This document shows, one piece after another, positions 27,560-39,205 of a DNA stretch of 64,000 bases; the stretch's first letter is position 1; every line of letters starts with the position of its first letter. The stretch comes from Nocardioides sp. BGMRC 2183. Lineage in GTDB: Bacteria; Actinomycetota; Actinomycetes; Propionibacteriales; Nocardioidaceae. The translations under genes were made by a program, and so were the position numbers. The notes beneath the pieces were generated by a model. That model saw nothing but the letters and a program-made list of their open reading frames with translations. It was not told the DNA's origin and searched no databases. The stretch spans positions 248,001 to 312,000 of the forward strand of contig VSSA01000005.1 in the NCBI GenBank assembly GCA_008123405.1, given 5' to 3'.

Positions 27560-29937
27560 CTCCTCCGGAACGCCCGAGCGGGTCGCGTGTGGCCGCCGCC
27601 CACGATCCGCGGATGGCGCTCCTCGGTGCCGCCGCGTGGGGCGGGGCACTCGCCGGCCAGCTGGGAGGTGCCCCGGCGCTGGCGGGTGCGACGGTGCTGG
27701 CTGCGGCGATCGGGCTGCTCCCTGCGCGCGCCGCGGCGGCCCGGGGACGACGTACCGCGCTCGGGTGGGCGGTGGCGATGCTGATCGTCACCGCCGCGGT
27801 CGGCGGCGGCGCCCTGCTCCGCGAGCGCGCGGTGGAGCACAACCCGGTGCGTGGCCTCGCCGAAGAGCGGGTCCGGGTGGTGGCGACCGGCACGGTGACC
27901 AACGACCCGCGCCTGGTCGAGGGTCCGTTCGGCGACCAGAGCGTCGTCCGGATCCGGGTGGGCAGCGTCGAGGCCCGCGGCGTCCGCCGCGGTGTGGGCG
28001 CCACCGTGGTGATCCTGGGAGACCCGGCTTGGCAGGAGGTGCGGTTGGGGGCGACGGTGCGGGCCGAGGGACGGCTCGCGGTCCCTGACGACCCCAGGAC
28101 CGCCGCCCTGATGACCGGAGCCGCGGCGCCGACGGTGCTGGAGCCGCCCGACGTCTGGTGGCGGGCCTCTGGGGCGGTCCGCGCGGCGATCCGCGACGCC
28201 GTGGCAGGCCGGCCGCCCGCGCAGCGTGGCCTGGTGCCGGCCCTGGTCGACGGCGATGACGCCGCGCTCCCTGCGGAGGTCGAGCAGCAGTTCCGCACCA
28301 CGGGACTCACCCACCTGACCGCAGTCAGCGGCACCAACCTCACCCTGCTGGTGGGTTTCCTGCTGCTGGTGGCCCGGGCTGTCGGCGTCCGAGGCCGGTG
28401 GCTCCAGGTGGTGGGCCTCCTCGGCATCGTCGGCTTCATCCTGCTCGCACGCACGGAGCCGAGCGTGCTCCGTGCCGCGGCGATGGGCACCGTCGGGCTC
28501 TTCGTCCTCGGCACCGACGGACGCCGTCGAGGCCTGCGCGCCCTCGGCGCGTCGGTGGTCGTGCTGCTGCTGCTCGCTCCGGGCCTCGCGGTCACGGCGG
28601 GGTTCGCCCTCTCGGTGCTGGCGACCGCCGGGATCATCCTGCTGGTGCCCTCCCTCCACGGCGCGCTGGAGCGGTGGATGCCGGCACCGGTCGCGATGGC
28701 GATCGCCGTGCCGTTGGCCGCTCAGCTGGCGTGCACTCCGATCGTCGCCGCGCTGTCGGGCGAGGTGAGCCTGGTCGCGGTGCTGGCGAACCTGTTGGCC
28801 GGGCCCGCGGTCGGCCCGGCAACGGTGCTGGGCCTGGCCGCAGGGTTGGTCGGGGTGATCTGGCCCGGCGCGGGCACGCTGCTGGGCACGCTCGCCGGGT
28901 GGTGCGTCGGGTGGATCATCGTGGTGGCCGAGCGTGGCGCGGCGCTGCCGGCGGCGGCGATCGGTTGGGGCACCGGGGGCCTGGCCATCGTGATCCTGAC
29001 GTTGGTCTGTCTCGCCGCCATCCCGGTGCTGCCGTGGCTCCTTCGCCGGCGTCGCATCGGCGTGGCGGTCGCGATGGCGGTGCTGCTCGTGGTCCTGGGA
29101 CTGCCGACGCGCCTCCTCGGGACGCTGTCCGAGACTCTCACCGGAGCATCCGACTGGCCACCCTCAGGATGGGCGGTGGCCGCGTGCGACGTCGGGCAGG
29201 GGGACGCGATCGCGGTCGCGACCGGACGACCAGGTGAGGCGGTGGTGATCGACGCCGGACCCGATCCCGCCCCGGTGGACCGTTGCTTGGACCGGTTGGG
29301 CGTGGAGCGGATCCCGCTGCTCGTGCTCAGCCACTTCCACGCCGACCATGTCGACGGCCTGGACGGCGTCCTGGCCGGCCGGGCAGTCGGCCTGATCGAG
29401 GTCACGCCCGTCCTGGACCCACCCGACGGCGTCGCCGAGGTCCGCGCCGACGCGGCCGACGCCGAGGTGCCGGTGGCGGTGGCCCCCTTCGGCAGCACCC
29501 GGGCGATCGGCGACGCCCGGATCCAGGTGCTGGCTCCAGACCTTCCGCAACTGGTCCCCGGCGCCGGAGACGGCACCTCGGCCAACGACGCCAGCGTGGT
29601 CCTGCTCGTGGAGACCGCCGGGCTGCGGCTGCTTGCCACGGGCGATCTGGAGCCGCCCGGTCAGGCCACCTTGGCGGCCGCGGTTGCCGGTCTCCGGGTG
29701 GACGTACTCAAGGTGCCGCACCACGGCAGCCGCCACCAGGACCACGACTGGCTGACGTCGCTCGAGCCGCAGGTCGCCTTGGTCTCGGCCGGCGCGGAGA
29801 ACGACTACGGCCACCCGGCGCCCGAGACGGTGGACGCCTTGCAGTCCGCCGGCACCGACGTGGTGCGCACCGACGAGAGCGGCTCGATCGCGCTGGTCCC
29901 CTCCGAAAGCGGGATCGCCGTGGTCACCGAGCGTTGA
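27556..29937 (+). CDS. comEC: ComEC/Rec2 DNA-uptake channel with metallo-beta-lactamase domain
   Basis: A 793-residue membrane protein. It has N-terminal hydrophobic segments with a DUF4131-type soluble region (~75-180), the competence core (~200-500, including LTHLTAVSGTNLTLLVG), and a C-terminal MBL domain with LSHFHADHVDGLDG (HxHxDH metal site). The core forms the channel for single-stranded DNA. GTG 27556 overlaps the comEA stop; longer upstream starts would lie inside comEA. The presence of comEA/comEC does not by itself prove natural competence. Confidence 0.94.
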   Translation: MTPPERPSGSRVAAAHDPRMALLGAAAWGGALAGQLGGAPALAGATVLAAAIGLLPARAAAARGRRTALGWAVAMLIVTAAVGGGALLRERAVEHNPVRGLAEERVRVVATGTVTNDPRLVEGPFGDQSVVRIRVGSVEARGVRRGVGATVVILGDPAWQEVRLGATVRAEGRLAVPDDPRTAALMTGAAAPTVLEPPDVWWRASGAVRAAIRDAVAGRPPAQRGLVPALVDGDDAALPAEVEQQFRTTGLTHLTAVSGTNLTLLVGFLLLVARAVGVRGRWLQVVGLLGIVGFILLARTEPSVLRAAAMGTVGLFVLGTDGRRRGLRALGASVVVLLLLAPGLAVTAGFALSVLATAGIILLVPSLHGALERWMPAPVAMAIAVPLAAQLACTPIVAALSGEVSLVAVLANLLAGPAVGPATVLGLAAGLVGVIWPGAGTLLGTLAGWCVGWIIVVAERGAALPAAAIGWGTGGLAIVILTLVCLAAIPVLPWLLRRRRIGVAVAMAVLLVVLGLPTRLLGTLSETLTGASDWPPSGWAVAACDVGQGDAIAVATGRPGEAVVIDAGPDPAPVDRCLDRLGVERIPLLVLSHFHADHVDGLDGVLAGRAVGLIEVTPVLDPPDGVAEVRADAADAEVPVAVAPFGSTRAIGDARIQVLAPDLPQLVPGAGDGTSANDASVVLLVETAGLRLLATGDLEPPGQATLAAAVAGLRVDVLKVPHHGSRHQDHDWLTSLEPQVALVSAGAENDYGHPAPETVDALQSAGTDVVRTDESGSIALVPSESGIAVVTER

Positions 29938-29995
29938 GCCTAGGAGCGCCCGAGGCTGGTCGGGAAGCGTCGGAGCAGTGTGGAAGGCTGACGCC

Positions 29996-30943
29996 ATGCA
30001 CGCCCACGACGTCCTCGGTCGAGTCGTGCTGATCACCGGCAAGGAGGAGTTCCTCGGCGCTCGCGTGGTCAGCGACGTCAAGGAGGCGGTCCGCAGCCAC
30101 GACGCCGAGGCCGAGTTCTCCGAGGCCGCTGCCGGCGAGTTGACGCTTGCCACGCTGGGCGAGTTGGCTGCTCCCTCGCTCTTCTCCTCGGTCCGCTGCG
30201 TCGTGGTGCGGGGGCTGGAGGAGTTGCCCGAGGAGTCCGTCGCCGGGCTGCTCGACTATGCAGCTGCCCCTGCCGAGGACGTCGCGCTGGTCCTGGTGCA
30301 CGGTGGTGGCCAGCGGGGTAGTGGCGTGCTCGCCAAGCTGCGCAAGCAGCCGACGGTCACCGAGCAGAAGTCCGGCGAGGTGAAGCCCTGGGAGATGCCG
30401 GACTTCGCGGTGGCCGAGGCCAAGCGGCGTGGCGCCCGGCTCGACAAGTCCGCAGCCCAGGTGCTCGCCGAGGCTGTCGGCAACGACCTACGCTCCCTCT
30501 CCGCCGCCGTCGACCAGCTCGCCAACGACTTCCCCGACCAACGCCTGGACGAGGCGAAGGTCCGGCAATACTTCGGCGGCCGAGCCGAGGTGAAGAACTA
30601 CGAGATCGCTGACGCGATCCTGGCCGGCCAGCGCGAGCGTGCGCTCGGGGAGTTGCGCTGGGCGCTCGAGGCCGGCACCTCCGAGGTCTACATCCTCTCC
30701 GCCGTCGCCGCCCAGACCCGCACCTTGGCCAACCACGTGGGGGGCAACCGCGACCAGAGCATGCCTGCCTGGCGGGCCCGCAACCTCGGCAAGCAGGCCT
30801 CGGGCTGGTCCGCCGACGGTCTCGGACGCGCGCTGCAGGAGATCGCGCGCGCCGATGCGGACCTCAAGGGTGCGGCGAGCGACGCCGCCTACACGCTGGA
30901 ACGGCTGGTGCTGACCGTCGCCTCGCTCCGCGGCCGCCGCTGA
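29996..30943 (+). CDS. holA: DNA polymerase III subunit delta
   Basis: A 315-residue clamp-loader subunit. The N-terminal GKEEFLGARVVSDVK and LFSSVRCVVVRGLEEL match the delta ATPase-like fold lacking a Walker A. The C-terminal collar ends with AYTLERLVLTVASLRGRR. It opens the beta clamp in the clamp-loader complex. It follows comEC by 58 bp, the usual comEA-comEC-holA order, and is convergent to rpsT across a strong terminator. ATG 29996 is chosen; an upstream GTG at 29978 is possible. Confidence 0.93.
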   Translation: MHAHDVLGRVVLITGKEEFLGARVVSDVKEAVRSHDAEAEFSEAAAGELTLATLGELAAPSLFSSVRCVVVRGLEELPEESVAGLLDYAAAPAEDVALVLVHGGGQRGSGVLAKLRKQPTVTEQKSGEVKPWEMPDFAVAEAKRRGARLDKSAAQVLAEAVGNDLRSLSAAVDQLANDFPDQRLDEAKVRQYFGGRAEVKNYEIADAILAGQRERALGELRWALEAGTSEVYILSAVAAQTRTLANHVGGNRDQSMPAWRARNLGKQASGWSADGLGRALQEIARADADLKGAASDAAYTLERLVLTVASLRGRR

Positions 30944-30980
30944 CGTCCCGCCACCCTCCACGGGCGGCCACGCGCAAAAA

Positions 30981-31020
30981 CGCGTCGGCGGGGCTCACCG
31001 TGGTGAACCCCGCCGACGCG
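30981..31020. terminator. Bidirectional terminator between holA and rpsT
   Basis: Arms CGCGTCGGCGGGG and CCCCGCCGACGCG (13 bp) enclose a loop that can form an inner TCACC/GGTGA stem. An A-run (30976-30980) on its left gives a U-tract for the minus strand, so it terminates rpsT well and holA as well. Confidence 0.85.
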
Positions 31021-31051
31021 GTGGTCGACTCCGGACCGGAGCCAGGAAGAC

Positions 31052-31312
31052 TCAGAGGGAGGCGGCCTTCTTCATGATCGCCGACTTGCGGTTGGCGGCC
31101 TGGTTCTTGTGGATGACGCCCTTGGAGACGGCCTTGTCGAGCGCCCGGGTCGCGTTGCGGCCAGCGGTGACGGCGGCGTCCTTGTCGCCGGCGTCGGCGG
31201 CCTCGCGGAACTTGCGGACGGCGGACTTCAGGCCGGTCTTGACGGCCTTGTTGCGCTCGTGGCGCTTCTCGTTCTGCTTGTTCCGCTTGATCTGGCTCTT
31301 GATGTTCGCCAC
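31052..31312 (-). CDS. rpsT: 30S ribosomal protein S20
   Basis: An 86-residue basic protein, full length for S20, starting with GTG as [17 protein letters not shown] and ending [18 protein letters not shown]. It binds 16S rRNA early in 30S assembly. It stands alone as a convergent unit opposite holA. Its upstream region to 31430 may carry a leader; S20 autogenous control is known in other bacteria, but no site is asserted here. Confidence 0.98.
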   Translation of the reverse strand: MANIKSQIKRNKQNEKRHERNKAVKTGLKSAVRKFREAADAGDKDAAVTAGRNATRALDKAVSKGVIHKNQAANRKSAIMKKAASL

Positions 31313-31507
31313 GGTTCTGTCTGCCTCTTGGAAGTTCGGGATCCGAGGTGGATCGGAAGGATCTGGTCTGGTCCGGATGAGCGTCGGGCGCACCGAAACG
31401 GCACGTCCCTGACGCGACGAACAAGGCTAACAGCGGCGTGCGATCGTCCCCAAATCGCCCGGCGCCGGTGGAGCCAGGTCCACCACGTCCTCAGCCTGGA
31501 GCCACGC

Positions 31508-32437
31508 TCAGCTCCATCCGCGCCGCTCGGCGAGCCAGTCGTGCAGCACGTCGCGCTGCCAGGCCTGTGCGTCCCTGACGAACGGCGAGTAACGGGGCAC
31601 CGGTTGCCGGGCGGAGACCTCGAAGTGACCCAGGATCAGCGCGATCACGATGTCGATGTGCTCGGCCTCGACCTCGGCGAGCAGTGGGTGGGAGGCGATG
31701 TGCGCCTCGACGTCGAGCCCGTCCCCGCGCGGACCGATCAGCAGGAACAGGGAGTCCAGCCACGCGGCGCCCACCACCGGCCAGTTCCAGTCACACAGCG
31801 CCACCGACCCGTCGGTGAGGAACAGCAGGTTGTCGTCGCGGACGTCGGTGTGCACCAGGGTGTCACCGTCCACCACCGCTGCATACTGCTCGGCCAGTGC
31901 CCGGCAGTCGGCGGCCCGCGGGTGGTCCGAGGTGTCCCAGTACGCCGGCCACGTCGCGAACTCCTCGACCGCGCGATCCAGTCCGAGCGGCGCGGGGGTC
32001 AGCGCCTCGGCGACCTCCACCAGGGCGAGCGAGGCGGCGCTGAGGTCGCCGGGCTCCCAGGGGCGGTACGGCGCCCGCGCGTCGACGTACTCGATCCCGA
32101 GCACCACCCAGTCGTCGGCGTCGTGCAGCCAACGCAGCCGCGGAGCCGGGAGGTCCGGGGGTAGCAGTCGGAGCTTGCGCGCCTCGACCCGGTAGGACTC
32201 GGCGAACGCGCGCTGCGCCTTCACCGAGGCGGCCTTGACGAAGTGGCGGCTGCCGTCGGCGCAGGTGAGCACCGAGGCGAAACCCGGCGTGAAGCCGGCG
32301 CTTTGGGAGTCGGCCCGGACGACCGAGGAGCCGCAGCGCTGCTCGATGACGCCCCGGATCGCCGGCGGGAGGTGCACCCAGTCCAGGCGGCGCGCGGTGC
32401 GTCCGTGCGGAAGAGGTGAGGGGATCGCGGTGCTCAC
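31508..32437 (-). CDS. Phosphotransferase family protein (APH-like kinase fold)
   Basis: A 309-residue protein with the aminoglycoside-phosphotransferase fold. The catalytic loop is LVHTDVRDDNLLF (HxDxxxxN) and the metal site is LCDWNWP. The N-lobe has HFVKAASVK with a likely ATP-binding Lys. Such proteins phosphorylate small molecules or act as antibiotic kinases; the natural substrate is unknown. GTG 32437 is used as start. It is divergent from lepA, with a structured repeat between. Confidence 0.85.
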   Translation of the reverse strand: MSTAIPSPLPHGRTARRLDWVHLPPAIRGVIEQRCGSSVVRADSQSAGFTPGFASVLTCADGSRHFVKAASVKAQRAFAESYRVEARKLRLLPPDLPAPRLRWLHDADDWVVLGIEYVDARAPYRPWEPGDLSAASLALVEVAEALTPAPLGLDRAVEEFATWPAYWDTSDHPRAADCRALAEQYAAVVDGDTLVHTDVRDDNLLFLTDGSVALCDWNWPVVGAAWLDSLFLLIGPRGDGLDVEAHIASHPLLAEVEAEHIDIVIALILGHFEVSARQPVPRYSPFVRDAQAWQRDVLHDWLAERRGWS

Positions 32438-32495
32438 CGGGCACAGTCTGACCGATCGATCGGTGCGCCGCGCGGTGGTTGTCCATCGCCGTCCG

Positions 32496-32652
32496 GGAGT
32501 CTGCTGGACAATCCCACCTACTGCGCGCCGCGATGCGGCACGCTGGCTGCGTCGCCCTCGCTCGTCAGGCGTCCAGCCTGACTTCGCTCCGGCGACTTGC
32601 CAGCGCACTCGCCTCGCGACGCTCGCTACGGCAGGATTGTTCAGCAGGCTCC
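32496..32652. repeat. Structured repeat, copy B (157 bp)
   Basis: Arms at 32496-32514 and 32634-32652 match over 17 of 19 bases (GGAG.CTGCTG.ACAATCC). The body begins CTACTGCGCGCCGC, includes CTGCGTCGCC and an inner GTCAGGC/GCCTGAC hairpin, and ends GCGACGCTCGCTACGGC. That ending is identical to copy A over 17 bases. It ends 46 bp before the lepA start codon, so it may affect lepA expression. Confidence 0.7.
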
Positions 32653-32698
32653 CGGGGGATTCGCGGCAGCGTGGGGTCGATGGGAGGATGGCGCCACC

Positions 32699-34584
<1,886 letters not shown>

Positions 34585-34585
<1 letters not shown>

Positions 34586-35523
34586 TGCGGCCCGTCGTCG
34601 TCCCCGCGGGCCTCGATGCCCAACGGCGATTGGGGCCGGAGTGGGGACGCTGGCTCGACGCGCTGCCCGGCCTCGCCCGGGACGTGCTGGAGGAGTGGGA
34701 CCTCGGTCCCGAGGGCGAGACCTGGCACGGGTTCTGCTCGCTGGTGCTGCCGGTGCGCACCGACGACGGCAAGCCTGCGGTGCTCAAGGTCGGCCTGCCC
34801 GATGATGAGTCCGAGCACGAGCACGTCGCGCTCCAGCACTGGCACGGTCGGGGTGCCGTGCGGCTGCTGCGCAGCGACCCGCGCCGCCGGGCGATGCTGC
34901 TCGAACGGCTCGACCGGGCCGACCTGAGCGAGGCCTGGGACGTCGAGGCCTGCGAGATCGTCGCCGGCCTCTACGCCACCCTCCACCGCAGTCCGCTTCC
35001 GCAGCTGCGCAACCAGGCGTCGTACGTTGAACGTTGGGTCGCAGCCCTGCGCCGTGACGCAGCCTCCGTGCCCGTGCCGCGCAGGCTGGTCGAGCAGACC
35101 CTCGCGCTGGCCCGCGACCTGGTCGCCGAACCTGCCACGGCCGTGATCCACGGCGACCTGCACTACGCGAACGTGTTGCGCGGGCATCGCGACGGCACCG
35201 ACACATGGCTGGCGATCGACCCCAAGCCGACCAACGGCGACCCGCACTACGAGTTGGAGCCGATGCTGCGCGACCGGTTCGAGGAGTACGCCGCCGGGTG
35301 GGCCGTCGGCTCGGTGCGCGATGGCATCCGGCGCCGGTTCCACACGCTGGTGGATGCGGCCGGTCTGGACGAGCACCGTGCCCGGGACTGGGTGGTGGTG
35401 CGGTCGGTCCTCAACGGACACTGGGCACACGAGGATGCGGTGCGTGCCGGCCGGCGTCTCGATGCCGAGGAGCGCGCCCACCTGACAGCCTGCATCGCGA
35501 TCGCGAAGGCCGTGCAGGACTGA
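34585..35523 (+). CDS. APH(6)/hydroxyurea-resistance-type kinase (PF04655-like)
   Basis: A 312-residue kinase of the streptomycin 6-phosphotransferase type. Features are AVLKVGLPDDESEHEH, MLLERLDRAD, the catalytic loop VIHGDLHYANVL and the metal site AIDPKPTNGDP. GTG 34585 overlaps the lepA stop, so it is translationally coupled. Members give aminoglycoside resistance in producers, but many chromosomal copies act on unknown substrates, so resistance is only a possibility. Confidence 0.85.
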
Positions 35524-35540
35524 CGACCTCGAAGTCGTCA
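35521..35540 (+). terminator. Short hairpin after the APH(6)-like gene
   Basis: TGACGAC / GTCGTCA with a CTCGAA loop begins in the stop codon itself. The 7-bp stem is modest and has no U-tract, so it may be a weak terminator. Confidence 0.5.
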
Positions 35541-35651
35541 GCCAGTCGGGGGAGACCTCTGCGACGGCGCGACAGGCCCCGCTAGGGTGATCTAGGTTAC
35601 TCCCACGTAGCCGAGCCCCCATCGGTCCCGAACAGCGCATGCAGGAGCGTC

Positions 35652-37481
35652 ATGGCCATCATTCGAGACACCAGCTTCATCGACCACATGCCCGCCAACT
35701 GCGCGGTGCAGTTCCTGGACCGGGTGGAGGTGAGCCCGGACTCCGAGGCGTTCCGCTTCCCGGTCGGTGACGATGCTTGGGAGTCGGTGACCTGGCGGCA
35801 GGCCGGCGTACGGGTGCGGAGCCTGGCGGCGGGGCTGCTCGCGCTCGGCATCGAGGCGGAGCAGCGCGTCGGCATCGCCTCCAACACCCGCTACGAGTGG
35901 GTGCTGGCCGACCTCGCGATCATGTGCGCAGGCGGCGCCACGACGACCGTCTACCCCTCCACCAACGGCGACGACACGGCCTTCATCCTCTCCGACTCCG
36001 ATTGCCGCGTGGTCTTTGTCGAGGACGACTCCCAGCTGGCCAAGCTGCGAAGCCACCGCGACGAACTGCCGGATGTGGGCAAGGTGATCTCCTTCGACCC
36101 GGCCGACGCCGACGGTGAGTGGGTGCTCTCCCTGGACGACCTCGCCGCGTTGGGTGAGGGCCACCTGGCCGAGAACCCGACCGCGGTCGACGACGTGGCC
36201 AAGGCGATCAAGCCCGACCAGCTCGCCACCCTGATCTACACCTCCGGCACCACCGGCCGGCCCAAGGGCGTGCGCACGCTGCACCGTGCCTGGGTCTTCG
36301 AGGGCGAGGCGATCAAGGCGCAGGACATCCTGCACGCCGACGACCTGCAGTTCCTGTGGCTGCCGATGGCGCACTCGTTCGGCAAGGTGCTGCTCTCGAC
36401 CCAGCTCGCCTGCGGCTTCGCGACCGCCATCGACGGCCGGGTGGACAAGATCGTGGAGAACCTCGGCGTGGTGAAGCCGACCTTCATGGGTGCCGCCCCG
36501 CGGATCTTCGAGAAGGCGCACGCCCGGATCGTGATGATGCAGCAGGCCGAGGGCGGCCTGAAGGAGAAGATCTTCAACAAGGCCTTCGCCGTCGGCCAGG
36601 AGGTCGACCGTCGCAAGCTGGCCGGCCAGTCGATCCCCCTGGGTCTCAAGCTGCAGCACGGGCTCTTCGACAAGCTCGTCTTCTCCAAGGTCCGCGAGCG
36701 CTTCGGCGGTCGGGTGAAGTTCTTCATCTCCGGCTCGGCCGCGCTCAACGCCGACATCGCCTCCTGGTTCCACGCTGCGGGCATCTTGATCCTCGAGGGC
36801 TACGGCATGACCGAGAACGCCGCCGGCGCGACGGTCAACCACCCCGAGCAGTACAAGATGGGCTCGGTGGGCCTGCCGTTCCCCGGCACCGAGGTCCGGA
36901 TCGGCGAGGGCGGCGAGGTCCAGCTGCACGGTCCGCACGTGATGGCCGGCTACCACAACCGTGACGACGCGTCGGCGGAGGCGTTCACCGAGGACGGGTG
37001 GCTGCGCACCGGCGACAAGGGCGAGCTCGACGCGGACGGGTTCCTCACCATCACCGGCCGGATCAAGGAGCTCTTCAAGACCTCCGGCGGCAAGTACGTC
37101 GCCCCGCCGGCGATCGAGGCGAAGTTCAAGGCGCTGTGCCCCTACGCCAGCCAGTTCATGGTCTTCGGCGCCGAGCGGAACTTCGTCTCCGCGCTGGTCA
37201 CGCTGGACCCGGACGCGCTGGCCGGCTGGGCCGAGGAGAACGGCATGTCCGGTTCCTCCTACACCGATCTGGTGCGGTCGGAGAAGGTCCGCACGATGAT
37301 CGGTGAGTACGTCGACAAGCTCAACGCCCAGCTGAACCGCTGGGAGACCGTCAAGAAGTGGCAGCTCCTCGACCACGACCTGACCATCGAGTCCGGCGAG
37401 CTGACCCCGTCGATGAAGGTCAAGCGCGCCGTGGTGGAGAACAACAACAAGGAGCTCATCGACTCCTTCTACGAGGGCTGA
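35652..37481 (+). CDS. Long-chain fatty acid-CoA ligase (FadD15-like)
   Basis: A 609-residue AMP-forming enzyme. The P-loop is LIYTSGTTGRPKGV (about 195-208), and the adenylate motif is GYGMTENAAGATVN. The C-terminal hinge is LRTGDKGELDADGFL, and ITGRIKELFKTSGGKYVAP carries the catalytic region. It activates fatty acids to acyl-CoA. ATG 35652 follows GCAGGAGC. It has its own promoter region of about 110 bp with TAGGTT at 35593-35598 as a -10 candidate. The chain-length preference cannot be read. Confidence 0.93.
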   Translation: MAIIRDTSFIDHMPANCAVQFLDRVEVSPDSEAFRFPVGDDAWESVTWRQAGVRVRSLAAGLLALGIEAEQRVGIASNTRYEWVLADLAIMCAGGATTTVYPSTNGDDTAFILSDSDCRVVFVEDDSQLAKLRSHRDELPDVGKVISFDPADADGEWVLSLDDLAALGEGHLAENPTAVDDVAKAIKPDQLATLIYTSGTTGRPKGVRTLHRAWVFEGEAIKAQDILHADDLQFLWLPMAHSFGKVLLSTQLACGFATAIDGRVDKIVENLGVVKPTFMGAAPRIFEKAHARIVMMQQAEGGLKEKIFNKAFAVGQEVDRRKLAGQSIPLGLKLQHGLFDKLVFSKVRERFGGRVKFFISGSAALNADIASWFHAAGILILEGYGMTENAAGATVNHPEQYKMGSVGLPFPGTEVRIGEGGEVQLHGPHVMAGYHNRDDASAEAFTEDGWLRTGDKGELDADGFLTITGRIKELFKTSGGKYVAPPAIEAKFKALCPYASQFMVFGAERNFVSALVTLDPDALAGWAEENGMSGSSYTDLVRSEKVRTMIGEYVDKLNAQLNRWETVKKWQLLDHDLTIESGELTPSMKVKRAVVENNNKELIDSFYEG

Positions 37482-37530
37482 ATCAGCGCCGACGTGCCCC
37501 GGCCGAGGTGGCTCTGCCACACTCGGCCGG

Positions 37531-38745
37531 GTGCCGTCAGCGTTGCCCGAAGGTGAGCCCGTCCCCGACGATGGCTCCCTACCTCCGGAGGCGCTCGCCG
37601 AGCTCGGCGAGCGCCCGTTCGGGTTCTACGTGCATGTTCCGTTCTGCACCGTGCGGTGCGGCTACTGCGACTTCAACACCTATACCGCCGAGGAGCTCGG
37701 TGCCGGGGTCTCCCGAGCCAGCTATGCCGACCAGGCCATCGCCGAGGTACGACGCGCGCGGGCCGTGCTGGGCGAGGCGACTGCGCCGGTGGAGACCGTC
37801 TTCGTCGGTGGCGGCACGCCGACTCTGCTCGAACCCGAGGCGCTGGGCTCGATCCTGACCGCCATCGACGCCGAGTTCGGGCTGGCGCCCGGCGCCGAGG
37901 TGACCACCGAGGCAAATCCGGACTCGGTCGACCTCGGTCGGCTCGAGCGGCTGCGGGCGGCCGGCTTCACCAGGGTCTCGTTCGGGATGCAGTCGGCTGT
38001 CCCGCACGTGCTGCGGGTGCTCGACCGCACCCACGACCCCGAGCGGGTCCCCGGGGTCGTCGATGCGGCACGGCGCGCCGGCTTCGACCAGGTGAGTCTC
38101 GACCTCATCTACGGCACGCCCGGGGAGAGCCCGGCGGACTGGCTGACCACGGTGGACGCTGCGCTGGCCTGCGCTCCGGACCACGTCTCGGCGTACTCAC
38201 TGATCGTGGAGGAGGGCACCGCCCTCGCCCGCCGGGTGCGCCGTGGCGAGCTGCCGATGCCCGACGAGGACGACCTCGCCGACAAGTACCTGGCCGCCGA
38301 CGAGCGCCTCGCCGCAGCCGGCCTCGGGTGGTACGAGGTCTCCAACTGGGCCCGCGACGCCGACGCTCGCTGCCGGCACAACCTCGGCTATTGGACCGGT
38401 GGCGACTGGTGGGGGATCGGCCCGGGTGCTCACAGTCACGTCGGGGGTGTGCGCTGGTGGAACGTGAAGCATCCCGTCGCCTACGCACGGCGGCTCGCCG
38501 CCGACACCACGCCCGCGCAGGGCCGTGAGGTCCTCGACGCCGACACCCGGCGGATGGAGCGGGTGTTGTTGGAGGTCCGGCTCGCCGAGGGTCTCGCCGT
38601 GGAGGTCGTCGGAGAGAGCGCGGCGCTCGACGACCTGGTCCAGCGGGGGCTTGTCGAGCCGACAGCGCGAAACGAAGGACGCGTGGTGCTGACCCAGACC
38701 GGCCGGCTGCTGGCCGATGCCGTGGTCCGCGATCTGCTCGACTGA
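37531..38745 (+). CDS. hemW: HemW, radical-SAM heme chaperone
   Basis: A 404-residue radical SAM protein. The 4Fe-4S cluster motif is CTVRCGYCDF (CxxxCxxC, about 36-43). The segment CRHNLGYWTGGDW carries the HNxxYW heme-binding motif that distinguishes HemW from coproporphyrinogen oxidase HemN. It delivers heme to respiratory targets. GTG 37531 starts the gene 49 bp after the acyl-CoA ligase. Older annotations would call it HemN. Confidence 0.93.
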   Translation: MPSALPEGEPVPDDGSLPPEALAELGERPFGFYVHVPFCTVRCGYCDFNTYTAEELGAGVSRASYADQAIAEVRRARAVLGEATAPVETVFVGGGTPTLLEPEALGSILTAIDAEFGLAPGAEVTTEANPDSVDLGRLERLRAAGFTRVSFGMQSAVPHVLRVLDRTHDPERVPGVVDAARRAGFDQVSLDLIYGTPGESPADWLTTVDAALACAPDHVSAYSLIVEEGTALARRVRRGELPMPDEDDLADKYLAADERLAAAGLGWYEVSNWARDADARCRHNLGYWTGGDWWGIGPGAHSHVGGVRWWNVKHPVAYARRLAADTTPAQGREVLDADTRRMERVLLEVRLAEGLAVEVVGESAALDDLVQRGLVEPTARNEGRVVLTQTGRLLADAVVRDLLD

Positions 38746-38787
38746 CCGCCCACGAGGAGATCGCGCGGTCTCCAGTGTCGAGCACAC

Positions 38788-38793
38788 TAGGAT
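38788..38793 (+). promoter_or_regulatory. -10 box of the TM2-protein gene
   Basis: TAGGAT ends 7 nt before ATG 38801, indicating a leaderless mRNA. This supports 38801 rather than the in-frame ATG at 38792. Confidence 0.55.
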
Positions 38794-38800
38794 GGCGCGC

Positions 38801-39205
38801 ATGACGCAACCGCCGTGGGGTGAGGGCGGCTACCAGCCCTACGAGCCGGGTTCGCCGGGTTACGGCCACCACGCGGGCGGCCAGCCGCCGCGTCCGCCGC
38901 TCATCCCTGGAGTGCCGATCGACCCGATGACCGGCGAGTGGCTCTCGGACAAGTCGAAGGTCGCTGCGGGCCTGCTGCAGTTGTTGCTGCCGTTCATCGG
39001 CGTTGCCGGTGTCGGTCGGCTCTACGCCGGTCACGTCGGGGTCGGCCTGACCCAACTGCTCGGGACGATCGTGAGCTATCTGCTGATGTGCGTGCTGATC
39101 GGCTTCCTGACCGCGCCGCTCTTCCTGCTCTGGTCCTTCATCGACGGCATCGTCCTGATCGCCTCCAACAGCCCCCGCGACGGCCGGGGCCGCGTCATGC
39201 GGTGA
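38801..39205 (+). CDS. TM2 domain-containing membrane protein
   Basis: A 134-residue protein. A Pro/Gly/Tyr-rich N-terminus (1-~45) is followed by a TM2 domain (~48-125): KSKVAAGLLQLLLPFIGVAG, a turn with RLYAGHVGVGL and a second hydrophobic helix pair ending FIDGIVLIASNS. TM2 proteins are small two-to-three-helix membrane proteins of uncertain role. Its 3' end overlaps that of the convergent DUF3097 gene by 11 bp. Confidence 0.9.
   Translation: MTQPPWGEGGYQPYEPGSPGYGHHAGGQPPRPPLIPGVPIDPMTGEWLSDKSKVAAGLLQLLLPFIGVAGVGRLYAGHVGVGLTQLLGTIVSYLLMCVLIGFLTAPLFLLWSFIDGIVLIASNSPRDGRGRVMR

Noticed and set aside
26590-28659. A 689-codon minus-strand frame opposite comEA/comEC
   Set aside because: Antisense shadow; comEA and comEC on the plus strand have clear domains.
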